Origin: Pseudomonas oryzihabitans
Lineage (GTDB): Bacteria > Pseudomonadota > Gammaproteobacteria > Pseudomonadales > Pseudomonadaceae
Direction: 5' to 3'
NCBI RefSeq assembly: GCF_001518815.1
Contig: NZ_CP013987.1
Location: forward strand, 3,618,501 to 3,682,500
Length of the DNA: 64,000 bases
This document shows, in pieces, positions 39,801 to 50,557 of the stretch. The notes below the pieces were generated by a model. It saw nothing but the letters and a program-made list of their open reading frames with translations. It did not search any database and was not told where the DNA came from. How positions within the stretch are numbered: the stretch's first letter is position 1; each line of letters begins with the position of its first letter. A program made the position numbers and the translations under genes.

Positions 39801-40841
39801 GCTGGCATCGGCCGGCACCACCAGCAGGCTGTAGTTGGGCAGCGGGCGGCCGATGGTCACGGGTTCGCCCGCGTGCAGCTGCGCCAGACTGGCCGAGACG
39901 GTGCCCTCACTCGGACCATAGGTATTGAATAGTTGCCGCTGCGGCCGACTCCAGCGCGCCACCAGGGGCTCGGGGCACATCTCGCCGCCGAGGTTGATCA
40001 GCCGCAGGCTAGGGACGTCTTCCGGCAACAGCGCCAGCAGGGTCGGCACCACGTGCAACACGCTGATGCGATTGGCGGTCAGGGCGCGGGCCAGGGCCTC
40101 GGGGTCGGCGGTGATCTCCCGCGGCGCCAGCCAGAGGGTGGCGCCCACCAGGTAGCTGATCCAGATCTCCTCGAAGGACATGTCGAACGCTACCGAGAAG
40201 CCCTGGTAGACCCGGTCGCCGGCCTCGATGCCGAGCAGCGAATTCTCACTGCGCAAGAAGTGGCAGATGCTGTCCTGGCGGATGCCGATGCCCTTGGGTT
40301 TGCCGGTGGAGCCGGAGGTATAGATCAGGTAGGCCAGGTTGTCCGGGGAGACCTGGCCACGCCGGCGCAGGGTCTCGCCCTGGGCCAGGGCGACGCTCAG
40401 CTCGCCGGGGGTCCAGCAGCCAAGCCCGGGACGCGCCAGCAGATCGGCGAAGGGCGCTCCAGTGATGACACCGACCGCCTGGGCGTCCTCCAGGCAGAGG
40501 GCCACGCGGTCGGCCGGGGTCTCGGCATCGCAGGGCAGCCAGGCGGCGCCGGTCTTGGCGATGGCCAGTTGCATCACCAGCAGCTCGATGCCGCGCGGCA
40601 GCCAGAGGCCGACCACGCGGCCAGGCCCGGCGCCAGCCGCCAGCAGCCGCGAGGCAGCGCGATCGGCCCAGGCGTCCAGCTCGCCGTAGCTCAGGCTGCG
40701 CTCGCCTTCGAGCAGGGCGGGCCGCTCCGGCGCCCGCGTCGCGGTGGCCTCGAACAGATCGGCGAGGACTTCATCGCGGCACAGGTCGGGGTGGATGGGG
40801 CCTTCGACCAGACTGAGGGAGAGTTCGGCAAGCGCTTCCAT
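36846..40841 (-). CDS. Pls/PosA-family membrane nonribosomal peptide synthetase
   Basis: This single-module enzyme of 1331 residues matches poly-lysine synthetase Pls (about 1319) in length. An adenylation domain occupies 30-510 (A3 YLIYTSGSTGKPKG 171-184, FDMS 219-222, A5 NTYGPSEG 306-313, TGDL, A10 lysine Lys507). A carrier domain follows, with Ser563 in DDLGGHSL. The rest has six or so membrane helices interleaved with hexapeptide beta-helix domains (ALGDGARLQAQSAL, IGVLGRLDEGVPLRQG, LGDHGELNALAGP). There is no condensation or thioesterase domain. Known members make cationic homopolymers (epsilon-poly-lysine, delta-poly-ornithine). The pocket has Asp220 and Glu224, consistent with a basic amino acid. 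The product is unproven. Confidence 0.88.
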   Translation of the reverse strand: MEALAELSLSLVEGPIHPDLCRDEVLADLFEATATRAPERPALLEGERSLSYGELDAWADRAASRLLAAGAGPGRVVGLWLPRGIELLVMQLAIAKTGAAWLPCDAETPADRVALCLEDAQAVGVITGAPFADLLARPGLGCWTPGELSVALAQGETLRRRGQVSPDNLAYLIYTSGSTGKPKGIGIRQDSICHFLRSENSLLGIEAGDRVYQGFSVAFDMSFEEIWISYLVGATLWLAPREITADPEALARALTANRISVLHVVPTLLALLPEDVPSLRLINLGGEMCPEPLVARWSRPQRQLFNTYGPSEGTVSASLAQLHAGEPVTIGRPLPNYSLLVVPADASQPLTLLPRDQVGELCITGPGVADGYLGRPELTAEKFLPNPWSTGSHDLKLYRTGDLARVDEHGQVHCLGRVDDQVKIRGYRVELGEIEATLARQPGVGTVAVVLREEAGVEQLVAFLVGDGGPVPRSDLLRTELAGCLPLYMVPSRFEWLGEMPRLNSGKIDRKQLRTRPLAIAVVAPVAPASGALGAVLAATAELFPGQALHAEMDFFDDLGGHSLFAARLVSRLRQDSRYASATVKAVYSGRTLGAIADALEADAAEAGQAMATEAWAPPSRWRRWRCGLAQAAALPPLLTLRLGRWLAPFLAFPLLIHSGTTLPLAMLTALSLFVLAIGLEFAVALVGKRLTGRLQPGRYPLWGLTYYRWWLGERFLALAPAYLLSGSPLARGWLRLLGAQVGAEAFVGTLTLRVPELLTLGQGASLGNGVNFENARVLRGELLLGPVTLGQEAQVGSYAILEGDTALGDGARLQAQSALRSGQRVPAGRNWGGAPAHDQGAAGARVLPPTPVSRIQRTLLKGLYALSGLVVSVLFFMPLFPLALLIDELESFGGLPWWHTSSPLLDALQYGVLALPLGVVSVALTLLGCALARRLILPRLDEGQWSVDSLFYWRKWLANLIQESALQSLQGLYATVYSALWYRLLGARVGRDAEISTAQGPVSSLLELGAETFIADAVMLGDEQVAQGWMTLRRTSIARRSFVGNGAYVADGCHIPEDALIGVLGRLDEGVPLRQGETWLGSPAVRLPARETLTGYPESLTFRPAPWRRVARGLIEALRIVLPTGFTVAAGCAIAEALVPLWQAGAWLQLLGETLLAGSVFALASFLVVLGLKWLVVGRYRPRSAPMWTFFVWRSEAITSLYETLAVPNLLGTLRGTPWLPLALRLLGARLGRGTYLDTTDLTEFDCVRLGDHGELNALAGPQTHLFEDRVMKVGEVELGAGINLGPRSVVLYGARVGDNVELGPLSLVMKGETLPNHSRWEGNPVQPRR

Positions 40842-40894
40842 GGGGACAGCCTCTGGGTGTTTAGCGCAGTCTGTATCCCCTCGGTTATGCGCTC

Positions 40895-40922
40895 CTTAAG
40901 GGGCGCTTAGGGTTTGCTTAAG
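40895..40922 (-). promoter_or_regulatory. Triple CTTAAG direct repeat (PmrA-like box) upstream of Pls/PosA-like gene
   Basis: Read towards the gene: CTTAAG, 5 bp, CCTAAG, 5 bp, CTTAAG. The 11-bp period places all three on one face of DNA, as for OmpR-family response regulators; CTTAAG-N5-CTTAAG is the published PmrA-type box. The last hexamer is 54 bp before the ATG. A weak -10-like GATACA lies 17 bp further on, so this hexamer would occupy the -35 position. Confidence 0.65.
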
Positions 40923-41024
40923 GTGGGCCGGACATGGCATATCACACGCAAAAAAGGCTCTGGAATGCGCCTTAAAGGCGACTTTCCATTGATCGGCGAT
41001 GAGTGGCGGATCGGTTGCGCGGAC

Positions 41025-41049
41025 AAAAAAACGCCTCCCGGAGGAGGCG
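41025..41049 (-). terminator. Intrinsic terminator of katG
   Basis: The stem CGCCTCC/GGAGGCG with a 4-nt loop is followed on the katG strand by seven T residues, 22 bp after the katG stop. Confidence 0.9.
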
Positions 41050-41070
41050 CTTCTGGTTACTACGTGGCGA

Positions 41071-43813
<2,743 letters not shown>

Positions 43814-44731
43814 CTAGCCGGGGGCGAACAGCAGGTTGGGCGCGTGGCGTTCGTAGCCCTCTTCCGCCAGGCGTACGTCCAGCGCCAGACTGGCAAGGTC
43901 GGCGGACAGGGGTTCGCTGCGAGCGTCGTAGTCGCGGTAGAGGTGCTTGAGGTAGGTCTTGCAGTGGGCGCAGGTCTCGGCGCGTAGCGGCGCCTTCTGG
44001 GCGTTGGCGTCGTCGGTGCTCAGGGAGTAGTAGCCCAGGCCCTTGCCAGTCTCGCAGTGGCTGCACTTGACCCGTACGAAGTGCCACTCGCAGGCGCACA
44101 GCGAGCAGGTGAGATACCTCAGGCCATTGGCCTTGCCCAGGTGATGGATGATGCCGGCCATGGGCGGCGCGCCGCAGCAGGGGCAGAGGGTCTGGCTGCC
44201 CTGTTCGCGCAGGGCACTGAAGTCACTGCGCTGCAGCCAGTGGGTCCAGGCTACCTGCAGGGCGGCGCCGAGGAAGGGCACCACGCCGGCGGGCACCAGC
44301 TCATAGCTGCCGGCCAGCAGGGCGATGGCCCAGGCCTTGCGCTGGCCGGCATCGGCCTGGCGCAAGGCGTCGAGGGCGGCCCGTACCGGCGCCTGCTCGA
44401 CCGTGCAGGCCTCCAATAGCGCATCCAGCGCGGGCAACCAGTCACCTTCGCGGACCAGGGTGTCGTAACCCAGGGGTGGCAGACCGTGCGCCAGGCTCTG
44501 GGCGCTGCGGGCCTCGTCCAATGGCAGGGGCGCGAGCTGGTCGAAGACCCCTTGCTGGGCCTCGCACAGGTCGGCCATCAGCAGCAGGTAGTCACTCAGC
44601 GCATTGCCGGTGGCCAGCAGTCGCAGGCGGTCGGCGCGATAGCCGAACAGCTCGCCACCAGGCAGGAGGATGAAATCGGGGTTGACGGCCGCGGCTTCGA
44701 TTTCGCCGGGCTCGAGGATCTGGCCCGCCAT
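43814..44731 (-). CDS. fdhE: Formate dehydrogenase accessory protein FdhE
   Basis: FdhE is a cytoplasmic rubredoxin-like protein needed to mature respiratory formate dehydrogenases before Tat export. The 305-residue protein carries four CxxC pairs in its C-terminal half: TLCPCCGAPPMAG, YLTCSLCACEWHF, KCSHCETGKG and ETCAHCKTY. These bind iron. It follows fdoI on the same strand, but the 160-bp gap contains a palindromic repeat. It closes the fdoGHI-fdhE cluster. Confidence 0.95.
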   Translation of the reverse strand: MAGQILEPGEIEAAAVNPDFILLPGGELFGYRADRLRLLATGNALSDYLLLMADLCEAQQGVFDQLAPLPLDEARSAQSLAHGLPPLGYDTLVREGDWLPALDALLEACTVEQAPVRAALDALRQADAGQRKAWAIALLAGSYELVPAGVVPFLGAALQVAWTHWLQRSDFSALREQGSQTLCPCCGAPPMAGIIHHLGKANGLRYLTCSLCACEWHFVRVKCSHCETGKGLGYYSLSTDDANAQKAPLRAETCAHCKTYLKHLYRDYDARSEPLSADLASLALDVRLAEEGYERHAPNLLFAPG

Positions 44732-44807
44732 GGCAGGGCTCCTTAGGAAAACAGTGGAAGACAGCGCCCGGGGGCGAGGATTCAGGATAGCCCGAGGGCT
44801 GGGGAGA

Positions 44808-44885
44808 TGTTGGGCTTCGCGGGGCTCAGCCCAACCTACGGTGTCGCGGCGTCGTAGGTTGGGTTGAGCGCAGCGAAGCCCAACA
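44808..44885. repeat. Palindromic repeat, type A, inside the fdo operon
   Basis: The arms TGTTGGGCTTCGC...CCCAACCTACGG and CGTAGGTTGGG...GCGAAGCCCAACA are inverted copies about 33 bp long around an 11-bp centre. It belongs to the family of the copies at 5426, 5536 and 58214, but is shorter. It lies 6 bp from the fdoI stop, between fdoI and fdhE. Confidence 0.85.
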
Positions 44886-44891
44886 ACAGGC

Positions 44892-45515
44892 TCACTTCTT
44901 CTCGCGGGTGACCTTCTCGTACCACAGCGAATGGTGCTTCTTGGCCCAAGCGCGACTGACCCAACCGGTCATCATCGCGGTCACCGAGCCCTTGATCCAG
45001 ATCCCCGCATAGATGTGCACGATGATCGACAGCACCAGCACGAAGGCGGCGACGGCGTGGGCCAGGGCGCCCAGGCGGATCACCGGGATAGGGAACAGGT
45101 GGGCGAAGTACTGCCGCCAGATGACCACGCCGCTGACCAGCAGGATCAGCATGCAGGCCAGTAGCACCCAGAACAGGATCTTCTGCCCGGGGTTGTACTT
45201 GTCGATCGGCGGCAGCTTCTCCTCGCGGTTGTTCAGCACGTCGTTGATCTGCTTGAGCCACTGGGCGTCTTCGCGGCCGATCTTGTTGTGCCGCCAGAAG
45301 CGGATCACCAGAAAGGCGAAGAACAGGAACATCGCCACACCCATGAAGGGATGCAGGATGCGCGTCCAGGTGCCGCCGCCGAACAGGCTCGACAACGGAA
45401 ACAGCGCGGGGTGGAACAGCGCCAGTCCCGACAGCCCGGCCATGAAGAACAGGATCGCCACGATCCAGTGGTTGGTCCGCTCGTTGGCGTTGTAACGCTG
45501 GATTTCAGGTTTCAT
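44892..45515 (-). CDS. fdoI: Formate dehydrogenase cytochrome b556 subunit (gamma)
   Basis: This is the membrane anchor of the respiratory formate dehydrogenase, which passes electrons to quinone. The 207-residue protein has four transmembrane helices (HWIVAILFFMAGLSGLALF; LHPFMGVAMFLFFAFLVIRF; ILFWVLLACMLILLVSGVVI; HAVAAFVLVLSIIVHIYAGI). Conserved histidines, including HW near residue 16, HPFMG, and VHIYAG, act as haem ligands. It lies 45 nt after fdoH, with a strong hairpin in the gap. The fdo versus fdn name is a choice; sequence alone does not decide regulation. Confidence 0.94.
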   Translation of the reverse strand: MKPEIQRYNANERTNHWIVAILFFMAGLSGLALFHPALFPLSSLFGGGTWTRILHPFMGVAMFLFFAFLVIRFWRHNKIGREDAQWLKQINDVLNNREEKLPPIDKYNPGQKILFWVLLACMLILLVSGVVIWRQYFAHLFPIPVIRLGALAHAVAAFVLVLSIIVHIYAGIWIKGSVTAMMTGWVSRAWAKKHHSLWYEKVTREKK

Positions 45516-45530
45516 CTCGATCTCCCAGGA

Positions 45531-45552
45531 CGCCCCCGGCTAACCGGGGGCG
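45531..45552 (-). other. Intercistronic hairpin between fdoH and fdoI
   Basis: CGCCCCCGG/CCGGGGGCG forms a perfect 9-bp GC-rich stem with a 4-nt loop in the 45-nt gap. No T tract follows, so it is more likely an mRNA stability element than a terminator. Confidence 0.65.
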
Positions 45553-45560
45553 TACACCTG

Positions 45561-46520
45561 CTAGGGCTGCTTGTCGTGCGGATCGAAGATCTGCACGGAC
45601 GGACTCAGCTGCTTGACCTCGCCCTTGGGCGCATCGCCCTCGTGACGGGGCGGCGCCTCGACCACTTCGTCGTCGTTATCGGTCCGGTTGGGACCGACGC
45701 GCACGTAGTGGAAGAAACCGGCCAGCACCGCCGCGCCCATGGCGAACAGCGCCAGGGGTTTGGTGAAGCCCTTCCACAGCCCCACGGTGGGGCTGATGGT
45801 CGGATCCTTGGGCAGGTGGTTGTACAGCTGCGGCTGGTCGGCATGGTGCAGCACGTACATGACGTGGGTGCCCCCTACCCCAACCGGGTCGTACAGACCG
45901 GCGTTCTCGTAGCCGCGGCTCTTGAGATCGACGATGCGCTCGGCGGCATGCTCCTTCATCTCGTCCTTGGTGCCGAACACGATGGCGCCGGTCGGGCAGG
46001 TCTTGACGCAGGCGGGCTCCAGGCCGACCCCGACCCGGTCCGAGCAGAGGGAGCACTTGTAGGCCTTGTTGTCCTTCTTCGAGATCCGCGGGATGTCGAA
46101 GGGGCAACCGGCGATGCAGTAGCCGCACCCAATACAGTGGTCCTGGTTGAAGTCGACGATGCCGTTGGCGTACTTCACGATGGCCCCCGGACTCGGACAG
46201 GCCTTCAGGCAGCCCGGCTCGGCGCAGTGCATGCAGCCGTCCTTGCGGATCAGCCACTCCAGCTTGCCGGCCTCGTCCTCGTGCTCGGTGAAACGCATCA
46301 GCGTCCAGGAGTCCGCGGTGAGGTCCGCCGGGTTGTCGTAGGTGCCGTGGGTATGGCCCACCTCGTCGCGCAGCTCGTTCCATTCCGAACAGGCGACCTG
46401 GCAGGCCTTGCAGCCGATGCACTTGGACACATCGATCAGCTTGGCCACTTCCGCCTGATTGCGCACGGACGGATAAGCCGTAGTCGTCGCGGAGCGGGCG
46501 TAGATATCTTGGCTTGCCAT
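45561..46520 (-). CDS. fdoH: Formate dehydrogenase iron-sulfur subunit (beta)
   Basis: This ferredoxin-like subunit carries electrons from FdoG to the cytochrome subunit. The 319-residue protein shows four cysteine clusters: [45 protein letters not shown] and [23 protein letters not shown]-terminal transmembrane helix ([20 protein letters not shown], about 256-275) anchors it at the periplasmic face. The ATG shares one base with the fdoG stop (TGATG), which implies translational coupling. It has no signal peptide of its own, so it is exported with FdoG by the Tat system. Confidence 0.95.
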   Translation of the reverse strand: MASQDIYARSATTTAYPSVRNQAEVAKLIDVSKCIGCKACQVACSEWNELRDEVGHTHGTYDNPADLTADSWTLMRFTEHEDEAGKLEWLIRKDGCMHCAEPGCLKACPSPGAIVKYANGIVDFNQDHCIGCGYCIAGCPFDIPRISKKDNKAYKCSLCSDRVGVGLEPACVKTCPTGAIVFGTKDEMKEHAAERIVDLKSRGYENAGLYDPVGVGGTHVMYVLHHADQPQLYNHLPKDPTISPTVGLWKGFTKPLALFAMGAAVLAGFFHYVRVGPNRTDNDDEVVEAPPRHEGDAPKGEVKQLSPSVQIFDPHDKQP

Positions 46521-49500
46521 CACGCTTTCTCCACGTTGACCAGGAACGACTTGAACTCGGGCGTCTGGGTGTTCCCGTCACCCACGAAGGGAGTCAGGGT
46601 GTTGGCCAGGTAACCCATCCGTGCCACGCCGGAGAAGCCCCAGTGGATGGGGATGCCGATATGGTGCACCGTCTCGCCATTGACCTGCAGCGGACGGATC
46701 CGCTTGGTCACCACCGCCTTGCAGACGATGTGGCCGCGCTTGGAGCTGACGCGTACGAGATCACCCGCGGCGATGCCCTTCTGCTTGGCCAGCACCTCGC
46801 CGATCTCGACGAACTGCTCGGGCTGGATGATGGCGTTGAGGCGGCAGTGCTTGCTCCAGTAGTGGAAGTGCTCGGTCAGGCGGTAGGTGGTGGCCGCATA
46901 GGGGAAGTCCTTGCGATCGCCGAAGTCCGCCCAGTCGTCCTTGAACACCCGCGCCGCCGGGCTGTTCAGCGCCTTGCGGTTGTTCGGGTGCAGCGGGTTG
47001 ACGCCGATGGGCGTTTCGAACGGCTCGTAGTGCTCCGGGAAGGGCCCCTCGGCCATCTTGTCCAGCGAGAAGAAGCGCGCTACCCCTTCCGGGTTCATGA
47101 TGAACGGACTCATCCCGTCGCCAGGCTTGCCGTCGATCTTGAAGTCCGGCACGTCGGTACCGCCCCACTTCTGCGCCTTGTCGTTCCACCAGACCAGCTT
47201 CTTGCTCGGGTCCCACGGCTTGCCGCTAAGATCCGAGGAGGCACGGTTGTAGAGGATGCGGCGGTTGTTCGGCCACGACCAGGCCCAGCCCAGGGTCTGC
47301 CCCATATGGAACGGATCGCTGTTGTCGCGCCGCGCCATCTGGTTGCCCTGCTCGGTCCAGGCGCCGCAATAGATCCAGCAGCCCGAGGCGGTACTGCCGT
47401 CGTCCATCAACTGGCCGAAACCGGCAAGTTGCTGGCCAGCCTTGGCCGAAACGGCGCCCTTGGCATCGAGCACGTCGGTCACAGCGTAGCCGTTGAACTC
47501 CTTGGCCAACTCCTCCGCCGAAGGCTCTCCTGGTTTGGCATAGGGCCAGGAAAGGCCCAGGATTGGATCAGGAAAGGCACCGCCGTCCTGGCGATAGGCC
47601 TCGCGCAATCTGAGGAACAGTTCGGACATGATGACGATGTCGCTTCGGCCCTCGGCAGGCGCTTCGGCACCCTTGAAGTGCCACTGCAGCCAGCGGCTGG
47701 AATTCACCAGGGAGCCGTCTTCCTCGGCGAAGCAGGTGGTGGGCAGGCGGAACACCTCGGTCTGGATTTCCGCGGTATTCACATCGTTGTGATCGCCGTG
47801 GTTGCGCCAGAACTCGGAGGTCTCGGTGGCCAGCGGATCCATGATCACCAGCCACTTGAGCTTGGACAGCCCGCGCATCACCTTGGCCTTGTTGGGGAAG
47901 GCGGCGATGGGGTTGAAACCCTGGCAGAAATAGCCGTTGACCTGACCCTTGCCCATCATGTCGAAGTAGCGCAGCACATCGTAGCCAGCACCCGTGACAT
48001 CGACCTTGGGCAACCAGTGGTAGCACCAGTCGTTATCCTTGGTGGCGTTGTCGCCGTACCACGCCTTCATCAGGCTGACGTGAAACTTGCCGTAGTTCTG
48101 CCAGTAGCTCATCTGTCCCGGACGCAGCGGCTTGCTGGCGCGTCGGTCGATGAAGGCGTGGTAGTCCTGCTCGCCGTCGGCGCCGATGGTCAGGTAGCCC
48201 GGCAGCTGGATCGACAAGAGACCCAGGTCGGTAAGGCCTTGGATGTTGGAGTGACCGCGCAGGGCGTTCATCCCGCCACCGGGCATACCGATGTTGCCAA
48301 GCAGCAGCTGCACCATGGCGCCGGCACGAATGATCTGGGCGCCAATGGAGTGCTGAGTCCAACCTAGGGCATAGAGGATGGTCATCGTGCGACCGGGCGC
48401 CGAAGTCTCAGCAATCTCGGCCCAGACCTTCTGGATCGCCTCAACGGGCGTACCACATACCTGACTGGCCACTTCCAGGGTGTAGCGGCTGTAGTGCTGC
48501 TTCATCAACTGGAAGACGCAACGCGGGTGCTCAAGCGTTGCATCGATCTTGACGAAGCCGTCGTCGCCGATCTCGTAGCCCCATTGAGTCTTGTCGGTAT
48601 AGGTACGTTTTTCAGCGTCGTAGCCGGTATACAGGCCGTCTTCGAAGGAGAAGCCTTCCTTCACGATAAAGCCTACGTCGGTGTAGTTACGGACGTATTC
48701 GTGCTGGATCTTGTCGTGAGTGATCAGGTAATTGATCAACCCGCCCAAGAAGGCAATGTCGCTGCCGGTCCGGATGGGGGCGTAGTAGTCCGCAACCGAG
48801 GCAGAACGGGTATAGCGCGGATCGACCACGATCAGCCGGGCGTTGTTGTGCGCCTTGGCCTCGGTGACCCACTTGAAACCACACGGGTGCGCTTCAGCGG
48901 CATTGCCGCCCATGATCAAGACGAGGTTAGCGTTCTTGATGTCGCTCCAGTGATTTGTCATGGCGCCACGGCCAAACGTCGGGGCAAGACCTGCCACCGT
49001 CGGGCCGTGTCAGACGCGCGCTTGGTTATCGAAGGCCAACAGGCCCAGATTCCGCGCGATCTTGTGCGTCAAATAACCGGTTTCATTGGAGGACGCCGAG
49101 GCGGCCAGGAAGCCCGTGGTCAGCCAGCGATTGACCGTCTGGCCCTTGTCGTTGGTGGCGATGAAGTTGGCATCGCGGTCTTCCTTCATCAGGGTGGCGA
49201 TGCGGTCAAGCGCCTCGTCCCAGCTGATGCGGGTCCACTCGTTGCTGCCAGGCTTGCGCACCTCGGGATACTTGAGGCGATTGGGGCTGTGGATGAAATC
49301 CAACAGGCCGGCGCCTTTCGGGCAGAGGGTGCCACGGTTGACCGGATGGTCGGCGTCGCCCTCGATGTGAATGATGTTCTGGGCCACGTTCTTGGCCCGG
49401 TCACCCATGCTGTACATGATCAGGCCGCAGCCGACCGAGCAGTAGGGACAGGTGTTGCGGGTTTCCACGGTGTGCGCCAGTTTGAAATGGCGCACCTGGT

Positions 49501-49594
49501 CGGCAAAGGCGGCTGTGGGAGCCATGCCTAACGCCGCCAGGCTGGATCCCGCAAGGCCGACTCCAGCGACCTTGAAGAATTGCCGACGGTTCAT
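46520..49594 (-). CDS. fdoG: Formate dehydrogenase catalytic subunit, selenocysteine-containing (alpha)
   Basis: This periplasmic molybdopterin/selenocysteine enzyme oxidises formate to CO2. Conceptual translation gives 1024 residues with an in-frame TGA at 49010-49012 read as Sec195 (context [22 protein letters not shown]). The N-terminus has the twin-arginine signal [13 protein letters not shown]. The [4Fe-4S] cysteines are Cys49, Cys52, Cys56 and Cys91 ([16 protein letters not shown]). The start at MNRRQFF is preferred over an upstream in-frame one because GAGGA precedes it and the Tat motif is then terminal. An ordinary gene finder would split it into two pieces of about 194 and 830 residues. 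It heads the fdoGHI-fdhE cluster. Confidence 0.96.
48969..49012 (-). promoter_or_regulatory. Sec UGA codon and bacterial SECIS element in fdoG
   Basis: After TGA-CA, a lower stem CGGCC/GGCCG (49003-49007 with 48969-48973) and an upper stem GGCA/TGCC carry the loop GGTCT. The loop matches the E. coli fdhF SECIS loop recognised by SelB, and its distance from the UGA is right. Confidence 0.9.
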
Positions 49595-49623
49595 ATCCAC
49601 GTTTTCTTGTCCTCGTTCAGGCT

Positions 49624-49646
49624 GGGCCTGGTGCATAGCCAGGCCC
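49624..49646 (-). other. Hairpin in the fdoG leader
   Basis: GGGCCTGG/CCAGGCCC is a perfect 8-bp stem with a 7-nt loop, 30 bp before the fdoG ATG. It does not cover the ribosome site. Its role is unknown. Confidence 0.5.
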
Positions 49647-49660
49647 TGAGGCAAGAGTAA

Positions 49661-49682
49661 CTCAATCGTTTGGCTTATTGAG
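49661..49682. promoter_or_regulatory. Candidate operator upstream of fdoG
   Basis: CTCAAT and ATTGAG are inverted copies separated by 10 bp, about 67 bp before the fdoG ATG. The spacing suits a dimeric regulator. It does not match the Anr box TTGAT-N4-ATCAA. Confidence 0.4.
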
Positions 49683-49727
49683 CGCTTCGTCCTTGTCGCC
49701 GATCAATGGAAGTCATCCTTTTGTCCC

Positions 49728-50198
49728 CTAACCCGACGCTGCCTGACGAATGGCCTTGGCCTCCCGTTCAGCCGGCGCGCTGTCTGCCTGCAGGAGATTG
49801 TCGCCCCGTTCCAGCAGCCGTTCGCCAACCAGTCGCGAGCCGCTGACATTGAGGTGGTTGCCGTCCTGATACAGCGGCGTTCCGTCCAGCGCGGAATGGC
49901 GGCGCTGGGCATCGCAGGTGATCGCCTCGGGATCCAGGGTCACCCGTTACGGATAGCGCTGCTTGAGGTCGTCGAGCATCAGGAGGAAAGGCCCCTGGCG
50001 CCGCACCACGTCTTCCCGCTCGATGGAGCAGTCGTTGGCGGTATGGAACAGCCTGCTCTTGACCAGGCAGGTGTCGCGTCCGGCGCCGGTCTCAGGGATG
50101 CCGGCAAGATCACTGGCGTGGCGCCACTCTGGATGAGCGGGGCGCGCCAGGAATGCCGAGGCAGCCCCGGCAAGAAGGTGGCACGGCCACCGCTGCAA
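49728..50198 (-). pseudogene. Relic of an acyltransferase C-terminal SGNH domain
   Basis: The frame reads GIPETGAGRDTCLVKSRLFH, then DCSIEREDVVRRQ, then LMLDDLKQRYP, a TAA stop at 49947-49949, then VTLDPEAITC and LYQDGNHLNVSGSRLV. This is the end of the SGNH domain of OafA/YrhL-type O-acetyltransferases, with the D-x-x-H catalytic pair as DGNH. The stop interrupts it, the N-terminal membrane acyltransferase part is missing, and upstream sequence has further stops. It appears to be a decayed fragment. Confidence 0.7.
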
Positions 50199-50557
50199 GG
50201 TTGGCTGCGCATCCCGTCGCGCAACGCGTCTTCAAGCCCTAGATCGAACAGAGATTACCGGAAAAATATACTTATAATTCAATAGCTTGAACAAGCCGAC
50301 TGATGGCGATTTGCTGCCAACGAAACGGTCACCGATCTCGCTGATTCGGCAGTATCGGCAAGTCATGCTAAGCTCGCTAACTTTCCTCGCGATACCTACG
50401 GACCCTTTGCCATGTCCAATCGCCTGCCGACGCCGCCATAGTCGAGCGCGCTACCATCCTGCCTGGTAGCCGCGCCTGCGGCGCGTGACCTTTCCGTTCC
50501 GCCCTGTGGTTTCTCCGCGACCGTACCCCTCGTGCCGTCGCCTGTTCTGGATACGCC
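50199..50557. other. Non-coding leader region upstream of the SulP gene
   Basis: The left part is AT-rich (TATAAT at 50273-50278, without a good -35). The right part holds two hairpins in a row, GCTACCA/TGGTAGC (50450-50470) and CGCGCC/GGCGCG (50471-50485). They follow a possible 9-codon frame MSNRLPTPP (50412-50441) that lacks a ribosome site. No gene is evident. Confidence 0.5.

Noticed and set aside
46520-49654. fdoG looks like two genes or a frameshifted pseudogene
   Set aside because: Both pieces are in the same frame, the break is a single TGA at the known Sec position, a SECIS hairpin follows, and selA is present.
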